Positions 11,623 to 25,094 of a DNA stretch of 64,000 nt are shown one piece after another. Each line of letters opens with the position of its first letter. The stretch's first letter is position 1. The position numbers were made by a program, and so were the translations under genes. The notes beneath the pieces are model-generated. The model worked only from the letters and a program-made list of their open reading frames with translations. It was not told the DNA's origin and searched no databases. Origin of the DNA: Ianthella basta (taxonomy: Eukaryota; Porifera; Demospongiae; Verongiida; Ianthellidae); contig OZ025885.1 in NCBI GenBank assembly GCA_964019415.1, positions 3,260,672 to 3,324,671 on the forward strand, read 5' to 3'.

Positions 11623-12073
11623 GGAATAGAAATGCTGCATATTTGAGAATAGTTTTGCGAGGTTGTACTGGTAAAGTCAGCCCTGAGCAGACTCCACAAC
11701 TGGTGCCAGTTTGTCTCTGTCCTCAGCTAGGGACAGTGTTATGGTTCAGAGCACCATTGTATGGTCAGCATAAACAAGGTTATGAACGGAGAACACCATT
11801 GGGACAGGGTGCAAGTGAGGACCACCACAGGTGACAACAAATTAATTTGTTGTCTCATCCTGACTGAGCTCAAAGTTCATAACCTTGTTTACGCTGACCA
11901 TACAATGGTGCTCTGAACCATAACACTGCCCCTAGCTGACGACAGAAACAAACTGGCACCCAGTTGTGGAGTCTGCTCAGGGCTGACTTCACCAGTACAA
12001 CCTCACAAAACTATTCTCAAATATGCAGCGTTTCTATTCCACTATTTCGTATTCCGCGTTTTAGTAATGCCCC
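11623..12073. repeat. Large foldback with captured gene fragment
   Basis: Left arm at about 11623-11786 and right arm at about 11874-12040 are inverted copies of roughly 165 bp. Each contains the AACTGGTGCCAGTTTGT and ACCATTGTATGGTCAGC blocks. Between them, about 11787-11832 is a short inverted piece of the unknown gene (matching the complement of about 22555-22605). The right arm is followed at 12041-12073 by a sequence ending CGCGTTTTAGTAATGCCCC, the same terminus as the TIR element at 14437-15598. The other segments have only one arm here. Confidence 0.65.
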
Positions 12074-13128
<1,055 letters not shown>

Positions 13129-13440
13129 AGAGAGAGAGCACAGACAATCTGAGAATATCATAACTACTGTGCCAAGGAAGCAACTTACTGTCAGAGTGTA
13201 CTACTGCACATTAGTAGGTTAGTAGTAGTCACAAATGTGTGTTAATCACTAATGATCAGTCCATAAATTCCTTTACTTTAGCTCAATGACTCCATCCACT
13301 AGTGCAGGAGATGTACGTATGTGCCTGCGAGATACATTTCAGCCTTGAGGCTTGTACTGTCTCTGTAGCCCATTCTTGAACGCTTGTCACATATAGCTAA
13401 AATAACTAGAGTTGGTTGTTTCTATGCTTTTAATTTTAAA

Positions 13441-14184
13441 TAGATCCCGTTGCCATGATAACGTGCATCTAAACAATGTTTCTAAATGTCGTAGACACCC
13501 AGATGTTGTTTCGCGCCGTGGTCTATTTCGTCCAGCCGTGTTCTAATTTGACGCCCGGCGTTCACACCTATGCTCTAAATACCAATTTAGAGCATGGGCA
13601 TGGCTTAGGCCCGTGGCCTATAGCAGAGAAAATGCAGCTGTGATAAGCGACAGTAGCTAACGCCACAACATACGATGCACAGGTCGCCCGGCTCACTTGT
13701 TTCATCGAGTAACAGGGAAAAGACACAATCCGGCTACAAACCAGAGCCGAGAAAGGAACTGGTTAGCTAGGAGCTGGGAACAGGCTTTGGTTAAAGACAC
13801 AGCTCTGGGAAAAACGCTGTGGCTGACGTGACTGACAATGAGTAAGCCTATGCTTAGCTGACACGCCACATCCACTGCCGACCAGTAGGAAGCGTACGCT
13901 GTGAGATGAACAACCCAACTTGAGACCCAAATCACACGACGTTTTCTCTGCCACTGTCAGGAGTAGCTACCTACTTCTGGAAGACGTGTGATGGCGCAGG
14001 GACAAGTAGGTAAACTGATTGGCTGCCAGCTCCTCACCCGATCATTAGGGACCTATAACACTTAAATGCTGACCAATCAGTGTCTGAAGATTTAGACCAC
14101 TCGGCACTCGGGCGCTTCGTGTCCTCGTGCCTCGTGCTCTAAATCTCAGAGACACCTCTTGGTCAGCATTTAACTATTACTTAG
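13441..14184 (+). repeat. Dispersed ~740-bp element, direct copy A
   Basis: Runs from TAGATCCCGTTGCC to TTAACTATTACTTAG. Similar direct copies lie at 25095-25885 and 42420-43162, and an inverted copy at 27978-28723. Internal features are a hairpin at 13571-13594 (TGCTCTAAA / TTTAGAGCA arms) and a 112-bp near-palindrome at 14062-14173. No terminal inverted repeats or coding frame are evident. A shorter related fragment occurs at about 17577-17840 inside the intron of gene 2. Confidence 0.65.
14062..14173. repeat. 112-bp near-palindrome
   Basis: TTAAATGCTGACCAA is mirrored by TTGGTCAGCATTTAA. The arms continue inward through GTGTCT-GA-ATTTAGA and CACTCGG/GTGC blocks to a GC-rich centre around GGGCGCTTCG. 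It could extrude as a cruciform. Counterparts are at 25762-25873, 27990-28101 (inverted) and 43040-43151. Confidence 0.75.
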
Positions 14185-14436
14185 ATAATTGAACTCATTA
14201 TAGTGGGGGTGGTGTTCAGGCTGGCCATAAATGACTGTACACATTCTAGAATTCTTGTTAGGATACTACTTAAAGTGGGTAACCTTTAGCCAGAAGGCTG
14301 CTCTCCCTAGCACCCACAATATGCATACAAATGCAATGCCATTTAGTCAGTCACTTTGCGTAAACTGGCAGAGTCTGATAGCGCGGGGGAGGGGGGTGCT
14401 GTCACTGATGGTCTGGCTGCCATGGCCAAGGCTTGA

Positions 14437-15598
14437 GGGGCATTACTAAAACGCGGAATACGGAATAGCGGAATAGCGGAATAACAGAATTGGATATATT
14501 AAAATGGCAGAGGAGTCGTACGCAAACAAGTCTCTCTGGCGTGTGCTTGGTGCTTGGTGCTGGGTGTGGGGACAAGATATGTGGTATACACGCAGCAAGA
14601 TAGGATGAAACTCTACTTCGGCGAGCGACGGAGGCTCTGCTGTTGAGTGGATAGTGGGTTGTACGGTGCCTTTCTCGAGCTTTTTGTGCGAGAAAACTGC
14701 GATTAGCTGCTGTTTTAATTCGAAGAAGCATTTCTGGGCAAACCACTTCCAAGAAGTTATCAATATACCCATTTCCCTTCCTTTCGTTCGAAATTGGAAC
14801 CTTTCTGGGCAGAAGCACACGCCAGAGAGACTTGTTTGCGTACAACTCGTCCGCCATTTTAATATATCTAATTCCGTTATACTGCTATTCCGTTATTCTA
14901 TGAAATTTAAAACAAAAACAATAATACAACACACCCAGGATGACATCTTAATTGAGAAAAAAGAAAAAGAAAAAAGGAAAAGATAATACAAGAGCAATAA
15001 TAAGTAGCACACCGGAACTGAGCAATACTATAGAGTGAATCACAGGCAATACAATACATTATGACTGTCTCAGTTAGTTCTGATTAGCTACCACCTTGGT
15101 ACCCTGCCCTCTCTAGCTACAAGATCGACAGGCGGGCTGGCAGGGCTGATCGGGTGGTGATAGCTGGATCTCGAGCCCCTCACACACATCACCACTGAAT
15201 GGATCAGGGAGAAGCTGATGGCGCATCGAATCCAGCCCATCGTGATTGCATATCTCTGGTCTTACTTCTCACTTATCAATGACGCGAGGCGTTTGTAAAA
15301 GGTCTCAGCTGCAACCCCCATGCCTCCGGTGGCTGAAAACACCAGTGGTGTAAAGGAGCCATGCTCCACCTCACGGATTCTCTCTTCATAGGACCTTCTC
15401 TTCTCTCTCTCATGTCTGCGATAACAGGCACCTGGGGTGGAGTGACGGTTGCTAGATGCATGCTGGTTGAACACCCTGAGGTCAAAGAAGGCATCCTGTC
15501 GTCTCTCCCCCCAGAAACCCTGGGCCTGGATGTCCAGTCAGGCCTATTCCGCTATTTCGTTATTCCGCTGTTCCGTATTCCGCGTTTTAGTAATGTCC
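14437..15598. mobile_element. ~1.16-kb TIR DNA element, segment A only
   Basis: The left end GGGGCATTACTAAAACGCGG and the right end, its complement with few differences, form terminal inverted repeats. These continue into a GGAATA-rich subterminal array of about 45 bp. The flanks repeat AAGGCTTGAG on the left and AAGCTTTGAG on the right, and the uninterrupted site is visible at about 26069-26080 and 43381-43390, so an imperfect 9-10-bp target duplication is likely. A second inverted repeat (about 14480-14550 against 14808-14900) lies inside. It carries a captured ORF relic at 15115-15540. No transposase is seen, so it is non-autonomous. Confidence 0.75.
15115..15540 (-). pseudogene. Relic of a mobile-element ORF (EVEHGSFTPLVFS-type)
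   Basis: The minus strand reads a run containing YEERIREVEHGSFTPLVFS, GGMG, FYKRLASL, then an in-frame stop near 15260, then RCAISFSL and VRGSRSSYHHP. This motif order is familiar to me from repetitive, mobile-element-associated predicted proteins in sponges and cnidarians. I cannot assign the element class with certainty. The internal stop and lack of an N-terminal region mark it as a relic. Confidence 0.6.
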
Positions 15599-16482
15599 AA
15601 GCTTTGAGCCACCATAATGTATGCCTCTTGAACCTTGCACTCTTAGCCACCACACTCCCCATGATGGTAAACACTGACAGAGTTCCTTAGTAACACCCAG
15701 CCTCTTGGACTCTTTTTAACTTCTTGTACATTCATGCGTACACACACTTTTTGGTTCAATAACCAACAGTCAATTGACTCTCATGCAACCCTATCAACAC
15801 GTCCTATGGCAATAAATGTCACAACCTATGTCAGTGGGCTGATGTAATTACACACTGCAGGTGACAGCGGCAAATAGCACATGCATACATCATTAGATTA
15901 CTGTGTGTGCCAGGTGTACGTACGTAGGTAGACAACAGAGAATGACATAATGCTAAAATACTCCAGTATAGCTTGCCAGTGCCTAAGATTATCATACTGC
16001 TGCCATTTTAATGCACTGAGGCAGCAAACAGGAGTCTTCTGTGGACCACCACATACATTCACATGCTTACATTTGGAAGTAGCTTGTCCAGCTGGGTTTC
16101 ATCATCACAAGAGGTAATCCACAGATTACACTGACTGAGGGTTTAGATTACATCAATAATTTTGACCGCTCACTGCTGCCTTAATCAGTGGTATAGCTTT
16201 TTCGTATATAAAGGCGTAAGGCCATTCCACTGAAGAAGGTAGCAGTGACCTGCCAAATGTTTGCAGGTCAAAACCCTTGGTTGGTGAACTTGGTGAACTT
16301 CCCTCCGCTATATATGTGCTTACATTGTATGCTTATCTGTGTATGTTCCGCTCTGTCCATTGTCAGGTGCACTCAGACTTGCATACTATAGCTAGTGCCA
16401 TGCATCTGTCTAGTAGCAACATGCAGTTTGCTGTAACTACTGTATACCATTATCATAGTATTCATTGTTTTCTTTGTGCAGA
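15599..16482. other. Upstream region of gene 2
   Basis: Duplicated spacer matching about 26085-27115 and 43390-43836. No gene is supported. A splice acceptor (TTTCTTTGTGCAG) ends at 16481, one base before the ATG of gene 2, implying an unseen upstream, probably untranslated, exon. Confidence 0.5.
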
Positions 16483-19400
16483 ATGCTTAGCAAGGCCAGT
16501 AAATATGCAGAGTGTGGGGCCACTGCCAGCCCACGACAACAGAGACGCACTCCAGGCTCCACTCAACCAAGCCCTTTTCGCTGTCTCCTCTCTCATGTTA
16601 GCATGCAGCTCGACACGAAGGACTTGAATCATTTTAAGGCACTAGTGGTAGATTATGGGCAGGAGGATGACAAGGGCATCCTGTCAGTGGAGCAGCTGGA
16701 AGAGATAACTACCATGTTTGAATTGATGGTTGCACTAGCACGGGTAGACTACATCCAACCTGATGACCTGTCCAACCTGGTAGCATTCCTAGAAATGAGA
16801 GGCCACCATTCCCTGGTGAAAAGGGAAATTGAAGAATTTCAAAAGAAAAGAGAAAGTAAGTGAATACTTGAAGTGCAATGACAGAAAGTAGGATTAACTT
16901 TGCTTGACTGTATTTGCATTCTATGCAATTAACTTTTAATAAGCCATCTGTTGCCACACTAGCCAATCTAGCTCACAGATTTCTAGTATCATCACTGTCT
17001 TACATTGCCACTGGTAATGTAAAATAGGGATAATAGCAAAAGAATTGAATATTGGTAACTAGCAGAGAAGCCTTGCTTTGTTGAGCTTCTCTTCTACAGC
17101 ACCCGATGCCTACACTTCCTACCTGTCCCCCGATGCCCTTAGCAACCATGTTACTGCTACAGCTAGTCTTACGCTGGCTAAGAATAAAATAATAGCTGGT
17201 GTGATGACTATGTAAATTTAAATTCAACCATGGTGACAGCTAATTAAGTCTGGTAAAAAAACAGGCGTCAATGGGAACGATAATTAGAAAATGGCTGTTG
17301 TCCACGAAGGAAAAAGCGGAAATGGAAGGGTAACTCTCTGCGAACTGCAAGACAGGTGGTGTTAACCCCACTAAAACCTGACCCCCTGTGCCCCCAGCAA
17401 CCACAGCGAGTTCGATGCCAACGGCGCAGGAAACATGTGCTCACATAGCAGACACACAGACACAGTCAGCTTTATATATTAGATTACCAGTATTTAGATG
17501 GTGGCAGTGCTCAGCACATCCTCCCTCAATTCCTTCGATTTAATTTATTCACAATGACATTCATTTCCATGCGTAAGTGCACAAGGAGCATTCCAATTGC
17601 TTCACACGTGATTCTAAATCCCATAAAGTACGTTGCAGGCAGAGCGTAAGGGTTTATAAATCCCATATAGGTCTGTTGCCATGGTAACAGGCATCTAAAC
17701 AATGGTTCTAAATCTCTGAGAAGCATTCCAATTGCTTAAGTTTCGAGTGTGATTCTAAATCCCATTGAGTACACTGCAAGCAGAGCATGGGTGCTTCTAG
17801 ATCCCATTAAGTACGATGCGGTCAGAGACCCCTTTACTGTGAGCAGTAGCACAACATTATTGCCACACAGAATTTGCTGCACTGTTGTGATTTGTGGTTC
17901 CTTCCATATTTCCTGACTTTAGATTCATCTCCACCAGCCATTCACAGAAGCATTCACACAAAAGTTGATGAAGACACTCACCACAAATGCATGGAACTGA
18001 GTGGTATCTATGACCACTTAAAACATGTTGATCTTGAATCTCCATCCTCCACTTCAAGCCCTATCCACACCAGTGATGAACAGCCAGGTTATGACCATCA
18101 GAAGCAAAGCTCTGAACCCAGTCAGCATGCTGAAGCAAAACCAGAGCAACCAACAGATGATGAATGCCAGATGGGCATTGCACCACTAAGTGTTGCCAGA
18201 CAGCAACAGAAAATCATTCCTTACTCCTTGGCTGTCGTTCAAGTTAACATACCGGTTGAGCTGCAGAAGGCAATGAAGTGCATAGTAATTGGCCACTATG
18301 TAGATGTTTTCCGAAGCATTTACAACCATTTTGATAATGTTATTAAGCGTTACACCAGAATATTTATGGGCCCATTCACAGGATTCAATGTTGAAGATGG
18401 TGTTGTCCTGAATTTTGGATTAGGCGCACAGCAACATCTTCCCATTCAGGCACTCACTCATCCTGCCTTTGTGCGCAGCGAGGACTATGAGAGCATTCTT
18501 CAGCTAATCATGGAAGCAGCACTCATGGCACCTAATTCCAAAGAAAACCTTGACAAGCTGCTTCATTATCCAAATCTTCATATCCCTGAGTCACTAAAGC
18601 TGCTATATAGATCACGTCTTCCTTCGGTAGCAACTGATGAAGAACTACGGGAGGAGCTAGCCAGCCAAAGCCAACACCTTGCTGAGTGGCTGAGAGATGA
18701 ACAGCAGCAAGCCAACTTTGCTGCCAGCAAGACCACATTGTACCTGGCCCAAGTCTATGATGCCACTGCCTACATCAACAGACACCAACAGAGTGCAGAC
18801 TTCAGAGCAGTATTCATGCAGAAAGCAGATTTTCACGAGCGTGCAATGCAAGAACGACAGAGCTATGAACCACGCACAGACCTGGAGAAGGCAGTTCTAA
18901 AGTTGGAGTCTACTCGTTCTGCACAGAGTCGAGGATACGCTTATGCTGAAATGGCCACAAATGGCCCAGAGCATCCTAAGATTCGGAGGAAGCATGCTGA
19001 AGTGGCTAGATCACTACATGAGGAAGCAATAAATGACCATGCTGCACCACTTTTGGAGCTCCTTCACATGCACAAGGGAATGTCAGAAGGGGCAGCCCTT
19101 GTGGCCAATCTGAGATTTGATCAGATGTTGAGGATCCTCCGACCAGCCCAGCTGGACTACCAACTCCACTCCAGGGAATGGAGTGAAGCAGAGAAAGGGA
19201 GGAAACTAAAGTATCATTTGGCACTCGTGGAAAATGAGTTTGATCGGATTCGTGAATTGCTCTCTTCCCAATCTACAGTGCTCCCTGTCCTACAAGATCT
19301 ACTTGAGAAGATGGAAGAGAGTATGGTGCCACTGAAGGAGAACGTTGCCAGAGGCTGTGTAAAGGGCTTTGCTCTTAATGATCCTACCATGAACGAATGA
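16483..19400 (+). CDS. Death-fold gene 2: DED-like domain plus conserved C-terminal domain
   Basis: Two inferred exons, 16483-16855 and 17923-19400, join in phase 1 to 616 aa. Residues about 31-120 are DED-like: FRCLLSHVS (helix 1), DLNHFKALV (helix 2), a TTMFELMVAL helix, DDLSNLVAFLE (helix 5) and a last helix EIEEFQKK. A Ser/Pro/Gln-rich linker follows. The C-terminal domain starts at about IIPYSLAVVQ and ends in the conserved tail GFALNDPTMNE. Invariant blocks include RSRLPSVATDEEL and GMSEGAALVANL. The start ATG follows a conserved acceptor by one base. The intron has no second death-fold exon; it holds a fragment of the dispersed 740-bp element at about 17577-17840. The length equals that of gene 6, and genes 2, 3 and 6 are very close. 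No enzyme motif is seen; an adaptor role is inferred from the DED. Confidence 0.8.
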
Positions 19401-20796
19401 AATAACATACAGTACTTGAATACTAGCTACTTTTGCCAACACACACTGTACACTGCTAACAATAATCTCACAACTATGTAGCCAGCTGCATAAAATATTG
19501 CATTCCTTGTATATATAGTCAACTAGTTAGCTACCCAAAATGTGCTGTAGGTAATTTAATAACTGACTTCCTTGCTTGCCCATCCAAGCACCTCAGTAAA
19601 ACTGTGGTCGCCAACCAAACATAACTGTAAATCTCCATATCAGCTCTACAGGCAGCTATGTATGTACTGTACGTATACTCTGCAGCAACTTGTATGTACA
19701 GCGAAATTGAAGGTCACATGATCAATCAAGATGGCTGAAGTCACTGCACTTTTGCCAGAGTCACCAGCTGCAGTGCCCCCGACCCGAACCCAGAAGGTCA
19801 GTTCAGACACATGTACACTTCATACCACTCTGAACTTCATGTTCCTCTTCTTGGTGCCTGAATAAGATACACTTGAGTAGATGTATGTTTGAGACACCTG
19901 CAGCTACAAGTATTAAATGGGCATGATGCACCTTAAGCATTGAATTAAATTGAATTGAATTAATTGAATGTGGAAGATCATGTGTAGTACTCTGAAATTA
20001 TGCTGAGTTTAGGAATAATATAGCTAGTGCCTACACCAACTTCTGTACTCACAAATGCAATCACGCACAGACTAGACTACAGTGGAAAGCAGCTGAAGCG
20101 ATGGAAATTTGTAGTTCATTTACAGTATGAACACTCTCACTGTGTGGGGATATTAAACCCCATCATCATGTTCATTGATTGACTGGTTGATTACTTACAG
20201 TATGCTGTGAATTAGTATTCTTCCTTCTCCTTGCTGTCTCTCTGCTGTCTCCTGTCCATAATATTGCTCCCTCCACAGAGTACCTTCACTTCCTCCTGCT
20301 AACTGAACACTGAACAACCACAACCATCCAGTGGAAGGAGAAATTCATCATTACACTATATAGCTCTCACTCTCAACTACTCTGCATGCAAGGAAGGCAT
20401 GAAGGGAGCACATGACATGTGAAACTAGGTAGCAACAAATGAAACCCATTTGATGTCACCTAGCATAAGCATAAAGAACAGCAATCGTTGGGCATGACAT
20501 AATCCTATGCTCTTTTCACCATGGCAGTTGCTGAGGCCAGGGTGAGTGTACCCTAACACCTAGCTATTAAAAGTGGACAAATGCTTATGCCTTGCAATGC
20601 CAGTGTATATACTGAAATGCAATCCATAGAATGAGCGATACCGTGCTTTCATTCATTAATATTCATTGCCAGCACTGCATAACAAGTTAGCCCTAAACAC
20701 AGATGTGAGCACATACTACAAAATCACACTGTCATAATGCACAGGCAGGTGCATGCAGCTGTACTTCTAATACATGTTCAGATGACATGTTCATCT
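19401..20796. other. 3' flank of gene 2, converging on dipeptidase copy 3
   Basis: Contains the small conserved frame at 19731-19865 and a short GAATT/AATTG-rich low-complexity run at about 19942-19969. A stretch around 20150-20200 (GGGATATTAAACCCC then ATCATCAT) resembles a LINE 3' tail. The segment B duplication edge is near 20298. No larger gene is seen. Confidence 0.5.
19731..19865 (+). CDS. Small conserved ORF (44 aa), copy 1
   Basis: It starts in a strong context (CAAGATGGC) and reads MAEVTALLPESPAA, then PPTRTQK, then a hydrophobic end LNFMFLFLVPE. Equivalent frames follow gene 3 (32185-32325) and gene 6 (63687-63821); the main length difference is a 3-base, frame-preserving indel. 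An AAG/GTCAGT after TRTQK is a possible splice donor, so this could instead be a first exon of about 22 codons. No family is recognised. Conservation in recent duplicates is weak proof of coding. Confidence 0.35.
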   Translation: MAEVTALLPESPAAVPPTRTQKVSSDTCTLHTTLNFMFLFLVPE

Positions 20797-21649
20797 TCAG
20801 CTTACTGACACCAAGAGTAGATCATATCTACTCTTACTGACACTTGACTGAGAAATTAAAGTATGTGTTTGGAAAGGGCTCATATGAGCCCTTTCCAAAC
20901 ACATACTTTAATCTCAGTGTGTAGTGCCACCATTCATTGGGGTAGTTGAAGGAGTGCTTCTTCAACACTGTTTTGAGCAACATGCGGTGCTGCATCTGCT
21001 CCTTGGTCACTTTGCTGCTGTTAGTGTGAGCTATGGGGCTGAAGCAGTCAAATCCTATTCAATCCCATATCTACACTGTTGTCGCAGAACCTATCAGGTA
21101 AGGTATTGAAGCATGGCAGCAGCTTCTGACCAGGCCAGTACTTCTCCTCTGGAGGGGGAGGGTAGGGCACTATAGTGAGATCGGAGGTGGAGCCGCGAGA
21201 GTGGCCTGACTTATTGGCAATGTGTAGCCTTCAGGGAAAAGAACACTCTTGCTCAGTGTGGGGTAGAATTTCTCCTTCATCGTAGTATCATTGGGATTCT
21301 GTGAGCAGCGTACGAAGTCGTCCACTGCCATCTGAGGTCGATAGCAGTCGTAAACCTTAATGGTGTACGGAGAAGACATGGACATGAAGTCGTCCTGGGC
21401 AGCAGAAAGCGTCTTTGCAGCTTGCTCCGTTAGAATGCATAGCGGGTCAATGTATCCCGTGATGGGACGGCCCACGAAGTTGAGAAGGGTGTCATAGCGG
21501 ATCTCTCTCAGTATTGTAGGAGCCACATCGGCAATGGACACGAATCCCTGGGGGATGGCGGGGCACGCGGTGCTCACCTGGTATACCTGCAGGCACAGGA
21601 CCAGAGTAACAGCCAATAAGAGACCAGAGCTCATCCACGAAGTCGCCAT
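20797..21649 (-). pseudogene. VanX-like dipeptidase, copy 3 (broken)
   Basis: The N-terminal two thirds are preserved from the start at 21647-21649: signal peptide, DCYRP block and GY near the catalytic segment. The frame is lost near 21218-21228, where extra bases before the TAGCC/GGCTA codons shift it just ahead of the SGHSRG zinc motif. Further damage includes an insertion near 21055-21065 and two palindromic rearrangements at 20813-20835 and 20853-20914. The EWWH region survives only as a misplaced, out-of-frame fragment. A functional product is not expected. Confidence 0.85.
20813..20914. repeat. Two adjacent palindromes in the 3' end of dipeptidase copy 3
   Basis: AAGAGTAGAT-CAT-ATCTACTCTT occupies 20813-20835. 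A longer perfect palindrome of about 30-base arms is centred at 20883/20884, made by an inverted copy of the local coding sequence (ATTAAAGTATGTGTTTGG and its complement). Neither is in the intact copies, so both are secondary inverted duplications. Confidence 0.85.
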
Positions 21650-21719
21650 AATATTGGCCCAGCCGGTGTCACAGGAAATCCGACCCCCCCCCCCACTTTA
21701 CGGTATCCCCGTGTAGAAT

Positions 21720-21812
21720 TTCCTAGGATATTTGGTATCCGGATACCGAATATCCTCAGGATAATTGGTATCCGGATACCGAATATCCTCAGGATAATCG
21801 GTATCCCCGAAG
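21720..21812. repeat. 33-bp tandem repeat with 14-bp palindromes upstream of dipeptidase copy 3
   Basis: GGTATCCGGATACC is a perfect palindrome, present at 21734-21747 and 21767-21780 within a 33-bp tandem unit flanked by GGATA/TATCC half-repeats. A C-tract (about 21684-21695) lies beside it. It sits just upstream of the broken dipeptidase start and is absent from the matching positions of the other segments. Confidence 0.85.
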
Positions 21813-22270
21813 GTACCCCCTCGCAGAAAAGAGAGAGACAATGGGTACTTCCCCTGGGAGTTGCCCTTTGTGAAAAGCACGTGTTGCATGGGGTCGACAT
21901 GTTGATGATCTACGTAGTTCCGGCCGTTGAGTCACGAACGCCGCAAAATGTTGAGCTACAGCAGTATAAACCGGTCAGACGCCGTCAATTCACGCGTAAC
22001 TTCAAGTGGGAAGGGAAAATTTCGGCGAAGAACCTCCAAGGGTAAAGAGGGCCAAGTAAGTACCGCCGGTACATGTCGAGTGTAGTTACGTTGCTAGCTA
22101 AATGACAGGCTGTGTTACCAGCGTGAGTGGGGTATTATACTGTGGTTGGGTTCAGCTCCTGTTTCGATTGTAACGTTTTGTAGAAGGAACAGCCGTGGCA
22201 GATCGGGTCAATCATGTTTTCGAAGAATCTAGCTAATGTGAGGCGAATGAAGTAGAATTCGTCCAGCACG

Positions 22271-22669
22271 ATGGCCTATGTCCGTTTGCCTCAGTCAGTA
22301 CTCTCACCAGACGTCTTCTTTTCACCACTTCATTCATATTTTGGTGGTGCCTACCTGCCTAATGTGGTGTTAGTTACCCTTCTGGTGTATGAACAACAGA
22401 TGTCTGATGCATTTCCTCCTGTGTCCAGCCTTGGCATTGTACTACGTACATTTGGTAGCTGGCCCACTCCGGCAACTGGTGCCCATGGTATTCCTGATGT
22501 AGCTACTGTAACTCGCTTTCATGATCAATTCTTACAATCACAACCATTCATCTTTCACCTGTGGTGGTCCTCACTTGCATCCTGTCCCGATGGTGTTCTC
22601 CATGTATGGACTAGTGCATTTACTGATGCAGACACAAATAAAAACCATGTAATGCAACACGCACTGTGA
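22271..22669 (+). pseudogene. Unknown small gene, copy B (truncated)
   Basis: Same start and reading frame as copy A for 132 codons. A TGA then replaces a sense codon found in copies A and C, removing the glycine-rich C-terminus that remains recognisable downstream as far as about 22738. It may still encode a shortened protein. The divergent arrangement with dipeptidase copy 3 is retained. Confidence 0.5.
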
Positions 22670-23214
22670 GGTGGTGGTGGTGTATGGGGTGGCATCAGTT
22701 TAGGAATAATTGGTGTGCACTTACAGGGTTGTGACTGAGTACACACATCTTCACTGATGATGTGTAGGGAATGCTGTCTGTAGGACTTCAAAGGACAGCT
22801 TCTACTGTCAGTTGTTATCATGGATTCCTATGATTTAGTGTACGTTATGTTCATTTTCAGTGAACTCATTCAAACTCTGAATGTGATTGTACTTTGCACT
22901 AATCTGTTTCAGTGAAACGATACTATGCCATTTTAAATTTTCATTCAGTCAGTTTGTGAACTGTACATATGTTGCACAATACCAAGAGCAATAACATACC
23001 AGACTACTGTATTGGCCAAATGGTGTCTATAGCTACCTAGTGCTGTTACAGTATGTGGACTTAGCAACCTTGCCTATCTTACTACGTATGTGTATACCTG
23101 TGTCATACTACACCTTTACATAACATACTGTGCTGAGCATCGCTTTTACTGACAGTAAAAACTATCTTTTGGAATAGAAATGCTGCATATTTGAGAATAG
23201 TTTTGGGAGGTTGT

Positions 23215-23690
23215 ACTGGTAAAGTCAAGCCCTGAGCAGACTCCACAACTGGTGCCATTTTGTCTCTGTCGTCAGCTAGGGGCAGTGTTATGGTTCAGAG
23301 CACCATTGTATGGTCAGCGTAAACATTGTTATGAACTTTGAGCTCAGTCAGGATGAGACAACAAATTTTGTATACCTTACCCACCATTGCATGGAGCCAT
23401 TTGTGGCTGTATCATGGTAGACAGAACATTGTCTGTGGTCTCAGTGCAAGGGTCACAGTCATTGATGGATGATGTTGCCATTGCTCCACAACTGGTGCCA
23501 TTTTGTCTCTGTTGACAGCTAGGGGCAGTGTTATGGTCAGGAGCACAATTGTATGGTCAGTGTAAACAAGCTTATGAACTTTGAGCTGAGTCTGGATGAG
23601 AACAATTAATTTTGTATACCTTACCCTATACCCACCATTGGGTGGAGCCATTTGTGGGCTGTGTCATGGTAGACAGAACGGTGTCTGCAG
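23215..23690. repeat. ~240-bp imperfect tandem duplication, segment B
   Basis: The block containing CTCCACAACTGGTGCCATTTTGTCTCTG, CAGCTAGGGGCAGTGTTATGG and TTTTGTATACCTTACCC occurs twice in tandem. Segment C has the equivalent pair at about 35510-35990, and segment A has an inverted pair instead. No gene is supported; an antisense frame starting MAPPNGGYRVRYT recurs here but only as part of the repeat. Confidence 0.65.
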
Positions 23691-24801
<1,111 letters not shown>

Positions 24802-25094
24802 ACAGACAATCTGAGAATATCATAATTACTGTGCTAAGGAAGACAACTTACTGTCAGAGTGTACTACTGCACATTAGTAGGGTTATTAGTAGACACAAAT
24901 GTGTAAATCACTAACGATCAGTCCATTCCTTTCCTTTAGCTCAATGACTCCATCCACTAGTACAGGAGATGTATGTGTCTGCGAGATACATTTCAGCCTT
25001 AAGGGTTGTACTGTCTCTGTAGCCCATCCTTGAACACTTGTCACATATAGTTAAAATAACTAGAGTTGGTTGTTTCTATGCTTTTAATTTTAAA

